Below, piece after piece: positions 23,901-37,821 of a DNA stretch of 64,000 nt. A model generated the notes under the pieces. It saw only the letters and a program-made list of their open reading frames with translations, was not told the origin of the DNA and searched no databases. The DNA lies in contig CP034991.1 in the NCBI GenBank assembly GCA_004026145.2, forward strand, positions 4,898,294 to 4,962,293. Direction: 5' to 3'. How positions within the stretch are numbered: position 1 is the first letter of the stretch; every line of letters begins with the position of its first letter. Made by a program: the position numbers and the translations under genes. The stretch is from Takifugu bimaculatus. Its lineage: Eukaryota; Chordata; Actinopteri; Tetraodontiformes; Tetraodontidae.

Positions 23901-26900
23901 GCAGACTGTTCCACAGCTGAGGGTCGTACACCTGATATTCTAAACACAGATCTGCCACCAACCGCACTGCCTGTGAAACACAAAGGCTGCCTCATCGGTA
24001 CGCTGTCGCTACAGCTCCAGCAGTGAGCTCATGTTTCTGGTTACCTGTGGCTCATGACTGTGGTTCTTCCACAATCCTTTAACCAAACCCTCTTTGGGGC
24101 TACTGAGGAATGACTGCACTGTGTAAGGGATGTTTAAGGCCTCCAGTCGAGAGATGAAGATGTAGCACTTCAGGTAATACCTGCATGGCAACATGATACA
24201 GCTTCTTTATAAATGATAAAATTAAACATTCTCTGAATAATAAACTAATTTTACAGGTGTCTTACTGAATTTTATTCCTGGAAATGTGAAACTGAGTATC
24301 CAGAGTGGCAGCATCAGCAAGCCGGACAAGACAGAGCAGAGCTCGAGTCCGGTGGCAGAAGGTCAGACGAGGCCCAGAACTGCTGAGAGGCTGAAGAACA
24401 CTGAGGTGAGCAACTGTTTGTCCATTGAGCCAACAAGTCGGTCTCAAGTGCTGCTCAAGTGTTACTGACCCAGGTTTCTGCAGATAAGATGGGCTTGAGG
24501 AGACAGACAGCATCATCCATGGGGTAAGGCTGTAGTATGTAGACCACCCTGGGAGAATCAAATGATCACAATAGTAACAATTAAAAAACAACCTAATGAT
24601 TACATTTCAAAATCTGCTCTCTACTCAAACTACAACAAGGTCCTAATACATCAATGTTTTAATAGAAAGTGTAAAATAAGGTTAAAAAAAAAGAAAAGAA
24701 AAGAAAAGAGAAGAAACATTCCATCCAAAATAGTAAAAGTTTCTGTACCTCATTAAATCTGGATCTTCCTCAATATTGCTGACACTTTCATAATTACCAG
24801 CATCCTTCAGAGAAGAACATAAACTATAGAATTAGTGTCCCAAAGATGTTAAAACACAATGTAAACATGATACTGGGAAACAATGACAAACTAAAATAAA
24901 GGACCACTTAGAGGGACAAACCTTGGTGACTGCAGGGCCAGTTTTGCAGATCCATTTTTCCAACATCATGTTGCGGATTTTTAATAGATCCACATTGTTG
25001 ATGGTGGCTATTTCTTTAACTACTGCATGTATATCTGTTGAGAAATGAACAATCCATTAAAAAAAAAAACAAAAAAAAAAACTTAAAATTGAGGATATTT
25101 GCTCTTAACTTCTATCATATCAAGCAATATTAGCATACATTTAAAAGCTTTACATAGAAATCAATGAATGCTCACCAGGACAGATCTGACCTCCGCTGTC
25201 TCTGTAATACTGCTCCAAACGACTGTGCTCATACAGAGCCACGATGAGTCTGGCTGGCAGCCCAGTCAGTTTCAAAAGTTCTGGGCTGTTCAGCTGGCTG
25301 GATATCAGAGCGTTTTCAGTGGCAGAACGCTGGAACTGCAGCTTCAACTTCGACAGAAAGGTTTCTCCTCTTGCCCGTGCTGCCTCCTGCTCACACACAA
25401 GGGTCAACCATGAAAAGCCAAAATAAAATGCGAGGGATCGAGATTTTACGCTGTCACATACTGTATACTGACCTCTAGATTTGGATCTTTCAGCCAGGCA
25501 TCCCCAAGAGCCAAACAGAATCTCAGCGACTGTGTCTTCTCATAACCTGTGAAGCACAAAAACACTTCAGTACGTGCACACAAACACAAGATCAGGATAG
25601 CGGACGAGTCTCAGGGCAAAATCTGACCTGGGGGCAGCTCCTGTGTGATTCTGTGCGCCGTTGCAGCCGCCCACTCGGCGCTCTGGATGCAGTGAATGTA
25701 CGTCATCATGGCCTTGGCAACCTTCAAAGTCTCCTTATTGTAGAAATGACCGTGACCCTTTTTCCTCTGCTCTAGGAGTAAAGGCTTCATCTTCTTCTCA
25801 AACACGTGGTTTGCTGCTGACATATACAGCTTGTCGAGGCTCACCTGGACACAGAGTTGGTACATTACTGCAACAGCCATTATCAATAGATAAGTAGTTT
25901 TATTTGGGATTAAAAGTGCACTTCAATTCATTTTATGTTTTACCTTCATCAGTTTACTTATTAGAAGTAGTGTAGGAAAGGTTTCTTCACTGAGCTCAGG
26001 AGCTAGACACAGGAAATATAGAAAATAAACCAGCCACATCTTAACAATGGAGAAACAGCTGTGGTCCAGTCAATAAAAGTGACGATTGAAAAAATGATTA
26101 ATCATACTGGTAAAACTTACAGATAATCTTCCAATAATGTTTGTTCTGCATAAGTAGGTGGAAAGGCAGCCTTCTGTTGGACAGAGGGTTTGGCAGAAGG
26201 CCGTTCTCCAAAAGATATGTGTTTTCAACATCAGAGGCTGGAGAGATTCTCTTATAGGACATGAGATGCTGAAGTAGGCCCATTGCCTGCGGAACAACAC
26301 AGAACAGATGGTGCTGCGTAGGTTTACAAGATAATCTACTAAGTAATGAAAAATTGCCTCTTTTTCGTACCTGAACAACAGAAAAGCTTGCCACATTTTC
26401 ATCTGCAGCCTGTAAGATTTTTAGCACTACTTCGATCCTCTCGTAATTGTAAGGGCTGAGCTGCACGAGAAAGGAAATGTTAATATTACCCAAACCTTTA
26501 GGGATAGAACCAGTGACTTTAATCCTAGATTCTGAAAGCATTAATCAACATGTAGCATCATCGTTACTTGATTTTCCCTTTACAATTAAGGATACGTGCA
26601 GTTTTGAAGTAGCTATGATAAATCAGAAATTCAAATTTTCCTGTTATGGGCTGAAACTTTGACTTCTATTTGTCTTCTGCAGACAAACCTTCAGCATGGC
26701 TGCACAGAGACTGTCGGTGAGTTCACTGATGCTGTGTAACATGGGGATGACCTGCAGCACACGCTCCAGTGTATCTGCGTGGCACAGAGGCTGCGCTTCT
26801 TCCTGGTCCCCTGCTATGATCACCCGCCCCTTCCTCATCCTCTTGAAGCAGGAGTAAAGTGGTGATATACTGATTGATCACACGGTCATGATCTAGACCA

Positions 26901-29900
26901 AAGGTTCTGCAAACAGAGCAACTCTTTTAGAAGAGAAAAAAAAATTTCAGAAAAAAAAAAAAAGGCTCAGACTGAAACTTCACATTACCTGCAGTACTCG
27001 AGAATAATGTCAGGAGTGATCCTTGAGTTTTTCACCATGTCAGGGATCAGACTACTCTTCAGCTCCGGCCTGCTGACGGAAAACTGGCTGGATGGATATC
27101 TGTGGGAAGATTGGGTCACTTTTAATTTGCAGTTACACTGGGGTAGTGAGGGATGTACGGTAAATCTGATTTACATATGAAATGATTTTAATTCACATAC
27201 CTCTAGTTTCCCGAGCTTGATGCCCCATTCAGCATCAGTGATGACAGACAGAAACCTCTTCCGTTCATCTACTTCACCATACAAACAACAGAGATTGGCC
27301 CCAATCCTGGCTAAAGCCTGAAATAAAAAAAAAAAATAAAAAAGTTATCACTGAGCAATTGAGGGAACTTCCTGGTCAAAACAATATGCGGAGGTTGCAT
27401 ATTGTAAAACTGGTGTCACATGTAAAGACATCTTCCTCTTGCCTACCAAGATTTTGTCATAGTTTTGCCAGGTGTTGTCAATAACCTTCCACAGTATTTT
27501 GAGGACTTCTGCTCTGGAAAGAAGAGTACAGAGGCCAATAGCCAACTCACAATCGACCACCCTCCAGTTGAACACCTGCAGCCCAAAGATACAGCGTTTC
27601 AAAAACACTAAAGTTGGAAAGATTTGACCATAAAGTCTCATGTCACCAGACTGACCTTGTTCAGGAGAGCCACAGCAACAGCATTTAGAGTTGAGGCAGT
27701 GTTTTTCTGAAGTGTGCTCAGCCATCCATTGTACTTTTTAAGTTCTTGAGCATCAAAAAGCTGAAAGAGTTAACAGTTTTTAGTGGTAATTTCATCAAAC
27801 ATTATTATAATGTATTTACAGTATAATTGTTCTGGGAAATACCAGCAGCAACACTTGATGCTGCAGCCATACCTGCATGCTCAACTTGATGTCCATAACA
27901 TTGGAAGTGACGTGCTGTAGACAGCTGCCATATGAGTTGACCAGCACCCTGAGGGCCAGCTCCAGCTGACTGCACTCCTGTAACATCTGTAACATGTTGG
28001 ACAGGGGACCCAGGAGGGGCTGCAGGTAGTTTGAGCCTGCATGTGTCCAAGGTAACACACTAAGTAAACTCTAAAATAATACAATTCACAGAAGGACAGA
28101 TGCAATATATTTATATGCACATTAATGTGAATTTCATACCATCTTCAAATGAGCAGTGTGACAAACAGGAACAGTCCAGTGGATACAGTTTAGTATCTGC
28201 AGGATTATATTTGAATTAGAATGTTGGTAACTTCCTAATAAACATTAAACACATTCAATACAGTATATGAAATCTTGGAGCATCTTACCCTGAGAAATGG
28301 GGAGCAAGCAGTTTGTAATTTCATACTGAACTGGGAGCACAGACACTGGGTCCAGTACAATGCAATCTTCACTGAAAGTATCCTGAAAACTGCACTCAGA
28401 ATACTGATCTTTTTCTGCCCCCAAAGTCAAATCCTACAATTATACAAGTGTAGAACATTTAATGTCACATAAAGGTTGCTGACATTACTTTGGTTTATAC
28501 TGGTTTCTAGTTTATATTCTGACAATTAAAGCTGAATAAGCTACCATCAGGAGATGGAAGATTAGTCATAAGAAATGACACATCAAGCAATGTTGATAAA
28601 GTGACACTGACTTTGCCAATAAATCCATAGGTGTCAGACAGTTGACACTGATGGTAGACATCCATAGCCATCCGTGTGCTCTTGCAAAGCTCCAAACAAT
28701 CCAGAAGAAGATCTGCAACAGTCAAGAAAATCACAACACAAAGAATAAATTACACACCAAAACATGAAGCTTCAATGGTCTTTCGGATGTGAAAAAATGC
28801 TGTTGTGACGTCACCAGTCATTGTTTGTCTATTTGAATCATTTGCAATTAAGTTTAAATGAGCTGGAATTAGATATTAAACACAAGAATACAGGAAATGA
28901 CTTCAGCACAATGACTTCACACAGCTTGTGTGTTAATAATCAAAAATAACCATAATGAAACTTTGGCAAAATGTGGACTTTCCCCCCCACCTGAGTTGCA
29001 CACAGTAATGGCCTGACAGGCCAGATCATGAATAACTGCAGGCAGATCTGTGTCTTGAGTAAGCACCATGGGATCATCAGCCTCCAGCATCTGACATAAC
29101 ATCTTGGCAGATGTGAATAAAACCTTTCCTGTGCTGGTGTTGCAGTGATGTTCGTAAAGCTCACTGGATATAAGAAGGAAAACATACATTGTTGATGTTG
29201 GATTAAATCAATTAAAAATACATCTAAAAACAAAATTCTAAAGATGACATTGGCATGTGCAAACCTGAGGATCTTAAGAGCCTTTTCCACTTTTCCCACG
29301 CGCAGAGCCCGCAGAGCCAAATCAGACCACAGCTCCTGTTCTGTTCGCTGCAGCTGCCTTCCTAAACGGCGCAATCCAGCTTCAGTGGAAATGGTCTTGG
29401 TCTTACCATCGGGATCATTGGCTACCACTAGAGTTGCCATAGATTTCCCCTTGGAAGAATGACGGGCACGGGTGTTTTCATAAGCTGTGATGTGACGCTC
29501 CTGGATCTGTTTTCTGATGTTTGGATCCTCATAGTTAGAGGGGGTGAAGAAAACATCAAAATCCTCCTGAAGAAATGAAAGTTGAGGGAGTTTTAGACAA
29601 TAAATGTGAAGGGAGAGCTAAGAACTTATAAGAAATTCACCTGTAGATTGGAAATAGCCTTGAACATGCTGAGGTTGTTTTCACAGTCCATGCTTTTGAG
29701 AGCATCGTCTGGAGAAGGAAAGAAGTCAATCAAAAGCAGCAAAGTGATATAGTTGTTTCAAAATGGCTCGATAAAACATCTCGCCGGTTGTAATTGTGCC
29801 ATCAGCAGTGTGTACTTACATTTCTGAATTTTATGCAGATATTTTAGAGCCTCTACCATCACCTGAGACATAATCATCTGATGTTTCTTGTGCTATCCAA

Positions 29901-32900
29901 AAAAATAATAATTGAGTTAGATGCTAAACATGAAGAAATACAAGGTATGCGTTGTATCAGGAGTTCCCAACCTCTGTACTGGACAAAAATCAATGACATT
30001 ACTACTACTACTGCTACTAAACCGTAGTTCTGGATACAAAAACACAAAACATTGCTGCAAGTTTTGGAGTCTGGTTTAGCCCCACCCACCACCTGTTCCA
30101 AAAGCTGTTCTCTCTATCAAAAATAGTTTGAAACATTAATGATATCACATGCTTGATGTGAAAGTCCATTCTACCTCATCAGATATATGTTCTTTGTCCT
30201 CCAGTTGCAGTCGAGCCCATGACGTGAGACGCTCAATGACACACTCTGCCTCTGAAGTTGGTAGTTTCTTCAAGAGGCTCATGCATTCTTCAGACTGAAA
30301 GCAAAAGACGCTTCTTAAGTGTGTCAATGATATTCATACTTGAATTGATTTAAATACTGTGCATTTTGATGCCGTACTCTACCTTGCTTTGAGCTATAAG
30401 TTGAATGAGATACAAATAATGTATGTGTGAGGTTGGAAGTTTGTAAGCATCAGCCAATGTCAAGGAGTCATCTAAAGACATTGGCAAGTCTTGCTTTAGG
30501 ATGTATCTTATCAATGTCTGGAGAAGAAAAAAAACGATGAATGTATATATCGGTGACACAATAAAGGTCATATTGCACAGACAAAATCACCATAATCTGA
30601 GTGGTGTTGGAGAGGTTGAAATTGCGGATCCCATAATTCCTCAGAAGGTTCCTAATCTCCATCAGACGGTAACTCTCCTTTAAAAGCTCTTGCCTGAGAG
30701 ATGCAAGAGATTAAATAGAGCAGGTATTGATAACATCTGCAAACTTCCCAATCAAACTGAAAACAGTGGAAGCAAGCATACTTTGGTCCATCCATCTGCA
30801 AGTACTGCTGAACCAGCTTCTCTACCATGTTGCTCCAGGGCACTACAGCTTTCTGCATGATCTCTAGCACGGCATCAACCACCAGCTGTTATAAAACACA
30901 ACAATCTGCGTTAAATCTTGAATGGCTTTATATTCAATTCTAATTTAAGAGCTTGACAATAATGCCTATTGATAACCCTCTTCATAATGTTAATGTTATA
31001 GTAACCTACATCGGTATCAGTCATGCAACCCAGCACAGCTATCGCCTTGGCTTCCCATTCTGTGAAGAGTGTTGTGGTCTGAGAACTGCAGCGAGCCAGC
31101 AGATCCTATAAGAGTTTAGATGCAGACACATGTTCAGAAAATTCACTGGGCCCAGTAGGCTTTATAGCAGTCCAAATATCACCTTGATGTACTGGAGGAG
31201 CAGCTCCTCGAATGGAATTTCATGCTCTTCAGCATAGGGCTGGATGCTGCCTTCCACTGTAGCTGCAATCAGCTCTGGAGCTGGCACTTTATCCAGCATA
31301 AAGAAGGCAACACTACGTACACTTCCCTGTGAAAAAGAATGAAGATGATCATATACTGTACATTAAACATTATCCCCATATAGACAAAGCAGAAAAAAAA
31401 AAAATCAAACATGAAAGCCAACCAGCAAAGATAAACACAGCCCCAATATGTGTATGTTTACTTGGTTTTAAATGATTTCTCAAAAATAATTAATAAATAA
31501 GTAATAAAAGACTCATATGATGCTCAAGGGTGCATGTTTGATGAGTCACAAAAACCTTCTCAAAGACAGAAAGCGAAAGCCTGCAGTTGTATTTTTGATG
31601 GAGGTCCAGAAGCTGACGGAGATTCAACACCAGCGATCGGAGGCTCTGCATTTCTTCGGCGCCATAATTATCATCCTTCATAGGAACACAAATAACAAAT
31701 GGGTTATTGCATGTCGCAAAGAAGTTACAATCAACAACCACAGGGAGTCTGTGAAGAGTTTGTGGGCCAACTTACAGATCTCATCCAAGTCCATTGAGGG
31801 GGCAGCCCGAGCACTGCCATATCCAGGCCGTTCTGGGGCCAAGCAGCCTAAACCAATGCATAGTATCACACTTTTTAATCAATTCCCACATGATGGTCAT
31901 GTACCCATACTGTGTTACCTTTTCTGTTAATTCCAGGTTCCTCGCTCTCTGCTCCAGCCATCTTGCCAATAATTTCTAATGTGAAAAGACAAAAAGGCTT
32001 CTACAGCTAAAAACCTCAACATACAAGCATATGCTGAGTGGGGATTTTGGATTCTACCTGTCCTGATGGAATCACTCTCCTCACAAATGGAACAAAAACG
32101 GTCTTGAACCAAGGACAGAGGTCTTGGGATGGCAGGTCCTCTGGAATGGCACCGAGCACAGCTTCAAGCTTGCGCTTATCAAACTGTGCTGCTATCTGGC
32201 CCTGTCACACACATTAGACATAATAATGGCAGGAGACAATGCTATTCCCAGTTCTCGCTCTTCTTATAAATTTCGGCACCAGAAAAGTCTGGCCAAAAAT
32301 AACAACGTCGTGGATTCTTCACTCATTCATACCTCATATCTGAGCCAGAGAAGTTGTGCTCCCCTCATATCTCCCTCTCTCAGGTGGGTGAGAATTTCTC
32401 CTAAATTATCATTATTGTTCAGAAACTCTATCCAGGCTATAGCACTATGGATGAAAGAGAAAATGTTTTAGGTTATATATGAAAACATTCCGACCATAAT
32501 ACAGAACCTGAGCTGGCCAAAAATAAGACCAATAAAACTTGCTTGAAATGTTCCGTGTTGTGGAGGCTGCAGAATGTTGCCAGTCTCGTCAAGGCCTCTT
32601 GGATTTGTAGGGATGAATTTTGTGTGAGTGCGTAATTCAGCATCTTCTCTGCTGTCTCAAATGTTGGCCACGGAGCTTTGAGGCAGTAGTCCACCACATA
32701 TTGTTCATCCTACACAACACAGTCTGGGTGAGAGCCTTTCTTGGTGGCCTTTTTCGATAGAGCGTTAAGATAACCTGTCTGAGCACCAGTTTCTTTACTG
32801 TCTATTCAAGGTGCAATTACATGATGCGCAAGTCAAATTCTGCACAAAATCTCACCACGCCCTGGAATTTGCTGTTGTGTATTGTACTTCCCATCTACCA

Positions 32901-35900
32901 AGCCATTTTTCTATTCTAACAATTATGTTAATTTGTTTCTACTTTTTGATTTACATACATTTAGCTGAATTGGCTCTATAGTCCTAAAATCTGAAAACTC
33001 TCTCTAGCCCATGTCACTACTTTAGATCATACTCCTTCTCCTAATGCGCTTTTAAAATGAACAAGATCATCTGGTGAATTTAAAAATTAAAATAATTTAC
33101 AAGCAGAACATAGCCACACTGACTGTGATTTTCATCAGGTTGGTTTTGGCCTCTTCCACAAGTTCTGACCACACATCGTGTCCATAGCCGCCCACTGATG
33201 CAGAGGCCAGCTGCTCCAGCACAAAGTCAAGCTTCACCTTATAAACAAGCTGAAAAAAACACAGAGATTTGTTAGCTGTGCAGAACTTATCACATAATTA
33301 ATGAAAATACAGACCTCACTGTGTTCAGCTAAAGCTTCTCAAATCATTTCAATAAAGCTATTTACACACAAATCAAAGAAACTCATACATGATTGTAACA
33401 TTTCACCTGTTTATTTTTGGAGATTGAGTGATGCTATGTGCAATAAAGCAGTAAATATAAACTAAAAATCAGCTAGAGTTCCAAAAGGTATAAACGCTGG
33501 AATCAGTCTTACTTCTGCTGCTCTCTTATTGCAACACTCAAAAAGCCTCTGACTGAACTTGCATAGGATGTATGTGTACAGTGCATAAAATCTATAGCTG
33601 AAAGATACTCAGAGCAGCTCCAACAAACAGACAATTTCGAAAAAGGGATGCCAATGTTGGGTGTATACCAGATGGTGACTAGAAGGTAGGAAAGTAGGAC
33701 AGACTACACACCAGCTATATCGTACATGTTCTTGTTAACAACAATTCAAAGAGCTTATTAGAAAGTGGGGCACCTATAAACACCCTCATTTCAAAAATAA
33801 AAGCAGAGCAAAATGGGATAGTGGCTAATACTTGCCTCTAAGTCCAGTTCAAATGTGATTGCAAACTTTTCAGCCTCTTCAAACATGTGTTTGTGAAGAA
33901 GTCTGCTTAATCTGAAAAGTAATTCAAATGAAGACAATAAAAAAAAAATCAGACAGTCACACAAACTACATTTATACAGAAATGGAGGCAGCTGAAATGA
34001 CTGCAGGTACCTGTTCTCAGGCAAAGCCTCTGTGAAACATCTGACAACTACAGAGGATATGGGCTCTCCTCGACTGTATTAAAAAAGTGACAAGTCTAAG
34101 TTGCATTACACTTAAATCTTGGCAAATATTCAAAGTAATTATTACACAGAGCTTCTTACCTCTCTGGGTTCTCACAAATCCCTTCAACTAAATAAATGGT
34201 GTCCTGAAAAAATAGGAAACGATTAAAATATTAAAATCTAGAAATGATACATGCAAAACCAAACATCACTTTAATAACAAGGGGATGCGTACCATGTTTA
34301 GTCTTGTTTGGACAAGACAGGACACAGAGGAGACGTCCAGAGAATAGCAAACACTCATTGACGGCAGACATCTGATTTGCAGAAAATCGACCTGAGAGAA
34401 ATTAGGGGGATTTTTTTTAAAGAGTGCAGAAGGTGGACTTCACAAGCAGACTTGGTGAGGAATATTATCACTATCTGATTTTTCATACACTTACCTGACT
34501 GGTGTCTTGCTTTGTTAACAGAATTATCTTCATGTTTCCCTTGTCTTGGCTGTGACACAGATTAAGTTTATTTTGATACACATCATTCGGTATGTTGTGG
34601 ACAGCTGAAATATAAGACAGTGACACTCACGACACCATGGAGGCAGAGCCACATTCTGTGATGAGTTCAAAGTCATGGATGGTAAGATCTGGCCAGCAGT
34701 GAATCACGACAAGAAAATGCAGGTCCCAAAGACTCAGAGTGTCCTGTCAAATAAACTTATGTAAAAGTCATTCATGTAGTGTTTGACACAGTATCAACGG
34801 GTGGAATCATAAAGCTCACCTCGGTGTCGAGAACATACAGGAGGTTGTCCACCACCACCATCTTCTTAACACCTTTAAACATTAAGGATGTAACATTATA
34901 ATCATAAATATCACAAAAATATTCTAAGGAGAAGTTTAGAATTTTCCTTGTTAGGAAATGTTGCAGCATGGTTCTAAAACACCCTACCACCATTCATACT
35001 TTAATTAAAGCATGCTAAAATTGATATTACTAAAGCTTTCAAACAGCATATGCTGTACACGGGATTACCTGGAATTAAGCTGTTGTCAACAGCCCGAGCA
35101 AAGCTCATTCTGGCCTGATGAGGGTCCATCTTCCACAGAGTCAAAACATTTTCTTTGTCCCCCTGTGAGGAAAAAGACAGTGATGACTGGAGACATCTAA
35201 AGCAAACATGTTTCATTATTTTTAAATGAGTAGTCATTTTTTTAAAATAATATATTTGCATACCATTTATTCCAAGGATACTCTAGTTTTTCAAAAAATA
35301 TCACTCGTTTCAAAATTAACAACTATAGAATTGCCTTGAAAAGGTTTATTCTCAAAAATATGAATATCCAAAATAAAATAATTTACAATTTGTAAATTTT
35401 GGTCTGCTTCAGCATTAACTTCCTGTGTAAAGAGCACAAACAAAACAGTGGGTAGAAACCTTTTCCAGATACAAACCCCGATCATTAAATGGATTTGATG
35501 GCCTAGATTGAACATCACTGCTGTGCTGCAACCCTCTTCATGGTAATCTCTGGTGGAGCAGAAATCTATCTTGATGAAAGACTGGAGCTGATTTGAGAAA
35601 ACATGTGATCACTCATCTGCAAAGTAATCATTTGGATAATGCAAAAAGAATGATTTGTATCCTACCTCTTTTAATTTAGCCAGATCCATTTTTTCTATGG
35701 CTGTGAGAACATAAATAACAATCATTTAAGTTTTTTCAAGTGCCTTAAGAATACTTATGAGAAAACATATTATATTTTCATACCTGTCTCGAGCTTTGCC
35801 AGATCAAGGTTTTTAATGTGGAAAAAACCATCCTTTACAATAAGAAACACATGGAAGATTCCTGTTGAAAGAAATAAAATAAAAACTTAGGAGACATAAA

Positions 35901-36896
35901 AACAAATCTTATTCCTTCATTAAATTTCCATACTAACTTAAGCTACAATTTACCTATGCTGTCCTTGTCCTCCTTTGTGATAAGACAGTGGTATGTTTTC
36001 TTATCTTTACTGGAGGGTCCCTCCAACAGAGCCTAAGATATCCCCCCAAAAAAGAGTAAAGCCAAAAATGTAGAGGTTATAACATCACTTGTTGTCAATT
36101 GCTTTCTACAAAACCTGCTTTATTGCAGAGACTGAACAAAATAAAATTATTTCATAATACTAGGCTACATTATGATAGGAAAAATCCTACCCTGGTGAGC
36201 AGAATTCTCTTCTGTGGAACATATATCAGATGGAAATTTCCATTTCTTTCACAGACCACCAAAAACTGTCCACCCAGGCATACATCAATAACATCCACAT
36301 CAGTTTCTTTAAAAAAAAAAACAGAAAAAAAACAATGAATAAACACATGTGCAGGAAATCAAAACGAATTCATGCAAATGTGGATGTTTTACTGCAGCTT
36401 TTTTAGCGTCTTACTTTAGATTCAACCGAGAGAATTCATTCAATTACATTCTTTCTGTAGAATTAAGATGCTGTTACGATAAACAAAAGATGCAGATTGA
36501 GATGTGTACCAAAGTGAAGGAGGAGCAGGATGCTTTGATAACTTTGGTCAAACAGGATCACGGTCTTGTCAATAGCAACAACACTCCAAGTTGAACCACT
36601 GCAGGAGGACAGATGAGGATCTGATTGAACCTGCAAAAGGTGACATTAACTTAACTTTTAGCAACATCTAGGCTATAGAAATGGCAAAATATAAAAGGAT
36701 CGAGAATCACAAAAGAAGACGTGCAGGTCCGTCTTCTATCAGTAAAAAGATGCATTATTACCTCATTGGCTGAGATTTTGACCAGGGTATCCACCTGATA
36801 AAGCCCACTGCCGTTTTCCTCCTTTGACACATTGCTCCAACGGACAGAGTTTGTATCCTCGTTAGTTAGAAGTTCAACGTCGGTCCACGTCGCCAT
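20910..36896 (-). CDS. kntc1: Kinetochore-associated protein 1 (ROD, RZZ complex)
   Basis: A very large gene of some sixty short exons over 16 kb. The start is ATG at 36896 (MATWTDVELLTNEDTNSV; exon 36896-36762) and the last exon ends EFLKMPNGV with a stop at 20912-20910. The N-terminal part is a beta-propeller (for example DVIDVCLGGQFLVVCERNG near 36300 and VVVDNLLYVLDTE near 34820). The rest is a helical solenoid with strong matches to KNTC1, such as SRLLHKHMFEEAEKFA (33880), YCLKAPWPTFETAEKMLNYA (32680), ARWLEQRARNLELTEK (31960), LIRYILKQDLPMSLDD (30500), WRVVDCELAIGLCTLLSRAE (27560) and SSPKEGLVKGLWKNHSHEP (24080). KNTC1 works with ZW10 and ZWILCH to recruit MAD1/MAD2 and dynein to unattached kinetochores. 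Two introns use GC donors (33835 and 32542). A one-base excess near 26843-26844 splits a conserved exon. The exon at 31850-31780 lacks about ten residues present in human. Confidence 0.95.
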
Positions 36897-37821
36897 TTCG
36901 TGCAGCTTTATTGCAGGAAAGTGAGGATCTCAACTAAATGTTAGCCTCCGCTTACATTTAGCTACCGGCCCTACTGTTGTACCATCGATGACAGCTGTTA
37001 ATTTCAGTTGCGCTTTAAAGATTGCCAAAACAAACTCGATGGAAATATGAAACTCTAGAAGCTGTAACTCGATGAGAGTGTAATAATTAGAAAATTACGA
37101 CACGATTAACTCGCAAGACTCGACAGCGTTCGTTTTAGAATTTGGCGGGTTATTATACGGTAACGACGTCAAAAAGGAAAAAAAAAGGAAAGTGAGTATT
37201 TATTTCCCAGGGCTTTGTCTTTAAGATACAAGACAGCGCTCTACTGGGTTGCAAGTACATTATAATTTATAGGTTGGGACTTATATTTTTTTTAAATAAC
37301 CATATCTCATAATGTTATGTTTATATTTACGCTGTCTATGTTATTATTTTATGAACAACCCTTAGTGAGTCGGCGCAGTCACAGAAACGACTGCCTCGCA
37401 GACCTAGTTCAGGACACAAAATATCCATTTAATCAAAGGGGAGAGGCTCCGCAAGATTATCCGGAAATCTGACTTTTTGTTGCCAGGTTGGATATTTGTC
37501 AGACCATTGTACAGTCCGTTTGAAAATGTACTTTAACATGTTTATAAATTGACTATATATGTTGGTATTTATATTGTTTTTAAATGATTGATGAGTTATA
37601 CTACGTCTTTGTCTACACATATACAATAATCACCGTACCCCCATACCTCGATTGATAGCGTTATTGAAAACAAGGGGGTGTGAAGCCTGAACTGGCAACT
37701 CAAGATTAAAAAAAATTCAACCGAGCTCGACAACGAGAGGCACGTAGCTAGCTAGCTACCTCCGTCTTCGTTTGATTAAATTACGTCTATACGAAAAAAA
37801 TATATATATAGGTTCTGGATT
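36897..37821. promoter_or_regulatory. Head-to-head kntc1/rsrc2 promoter interval
   Basis: The two start codons are 925 bases apart and point away from each other, as in human where the genes share a narrow bidirectional promoter. The interval is only moderately GC-rich and has a GCTAGCTAGCTA stretch at 37747-37757 and a TATATATATA run at 37801-37810, just 12 bases before the rsrc2 ATG. No clear TATA-box placement or CCAAT pair is certain. Confidence 0.6.
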
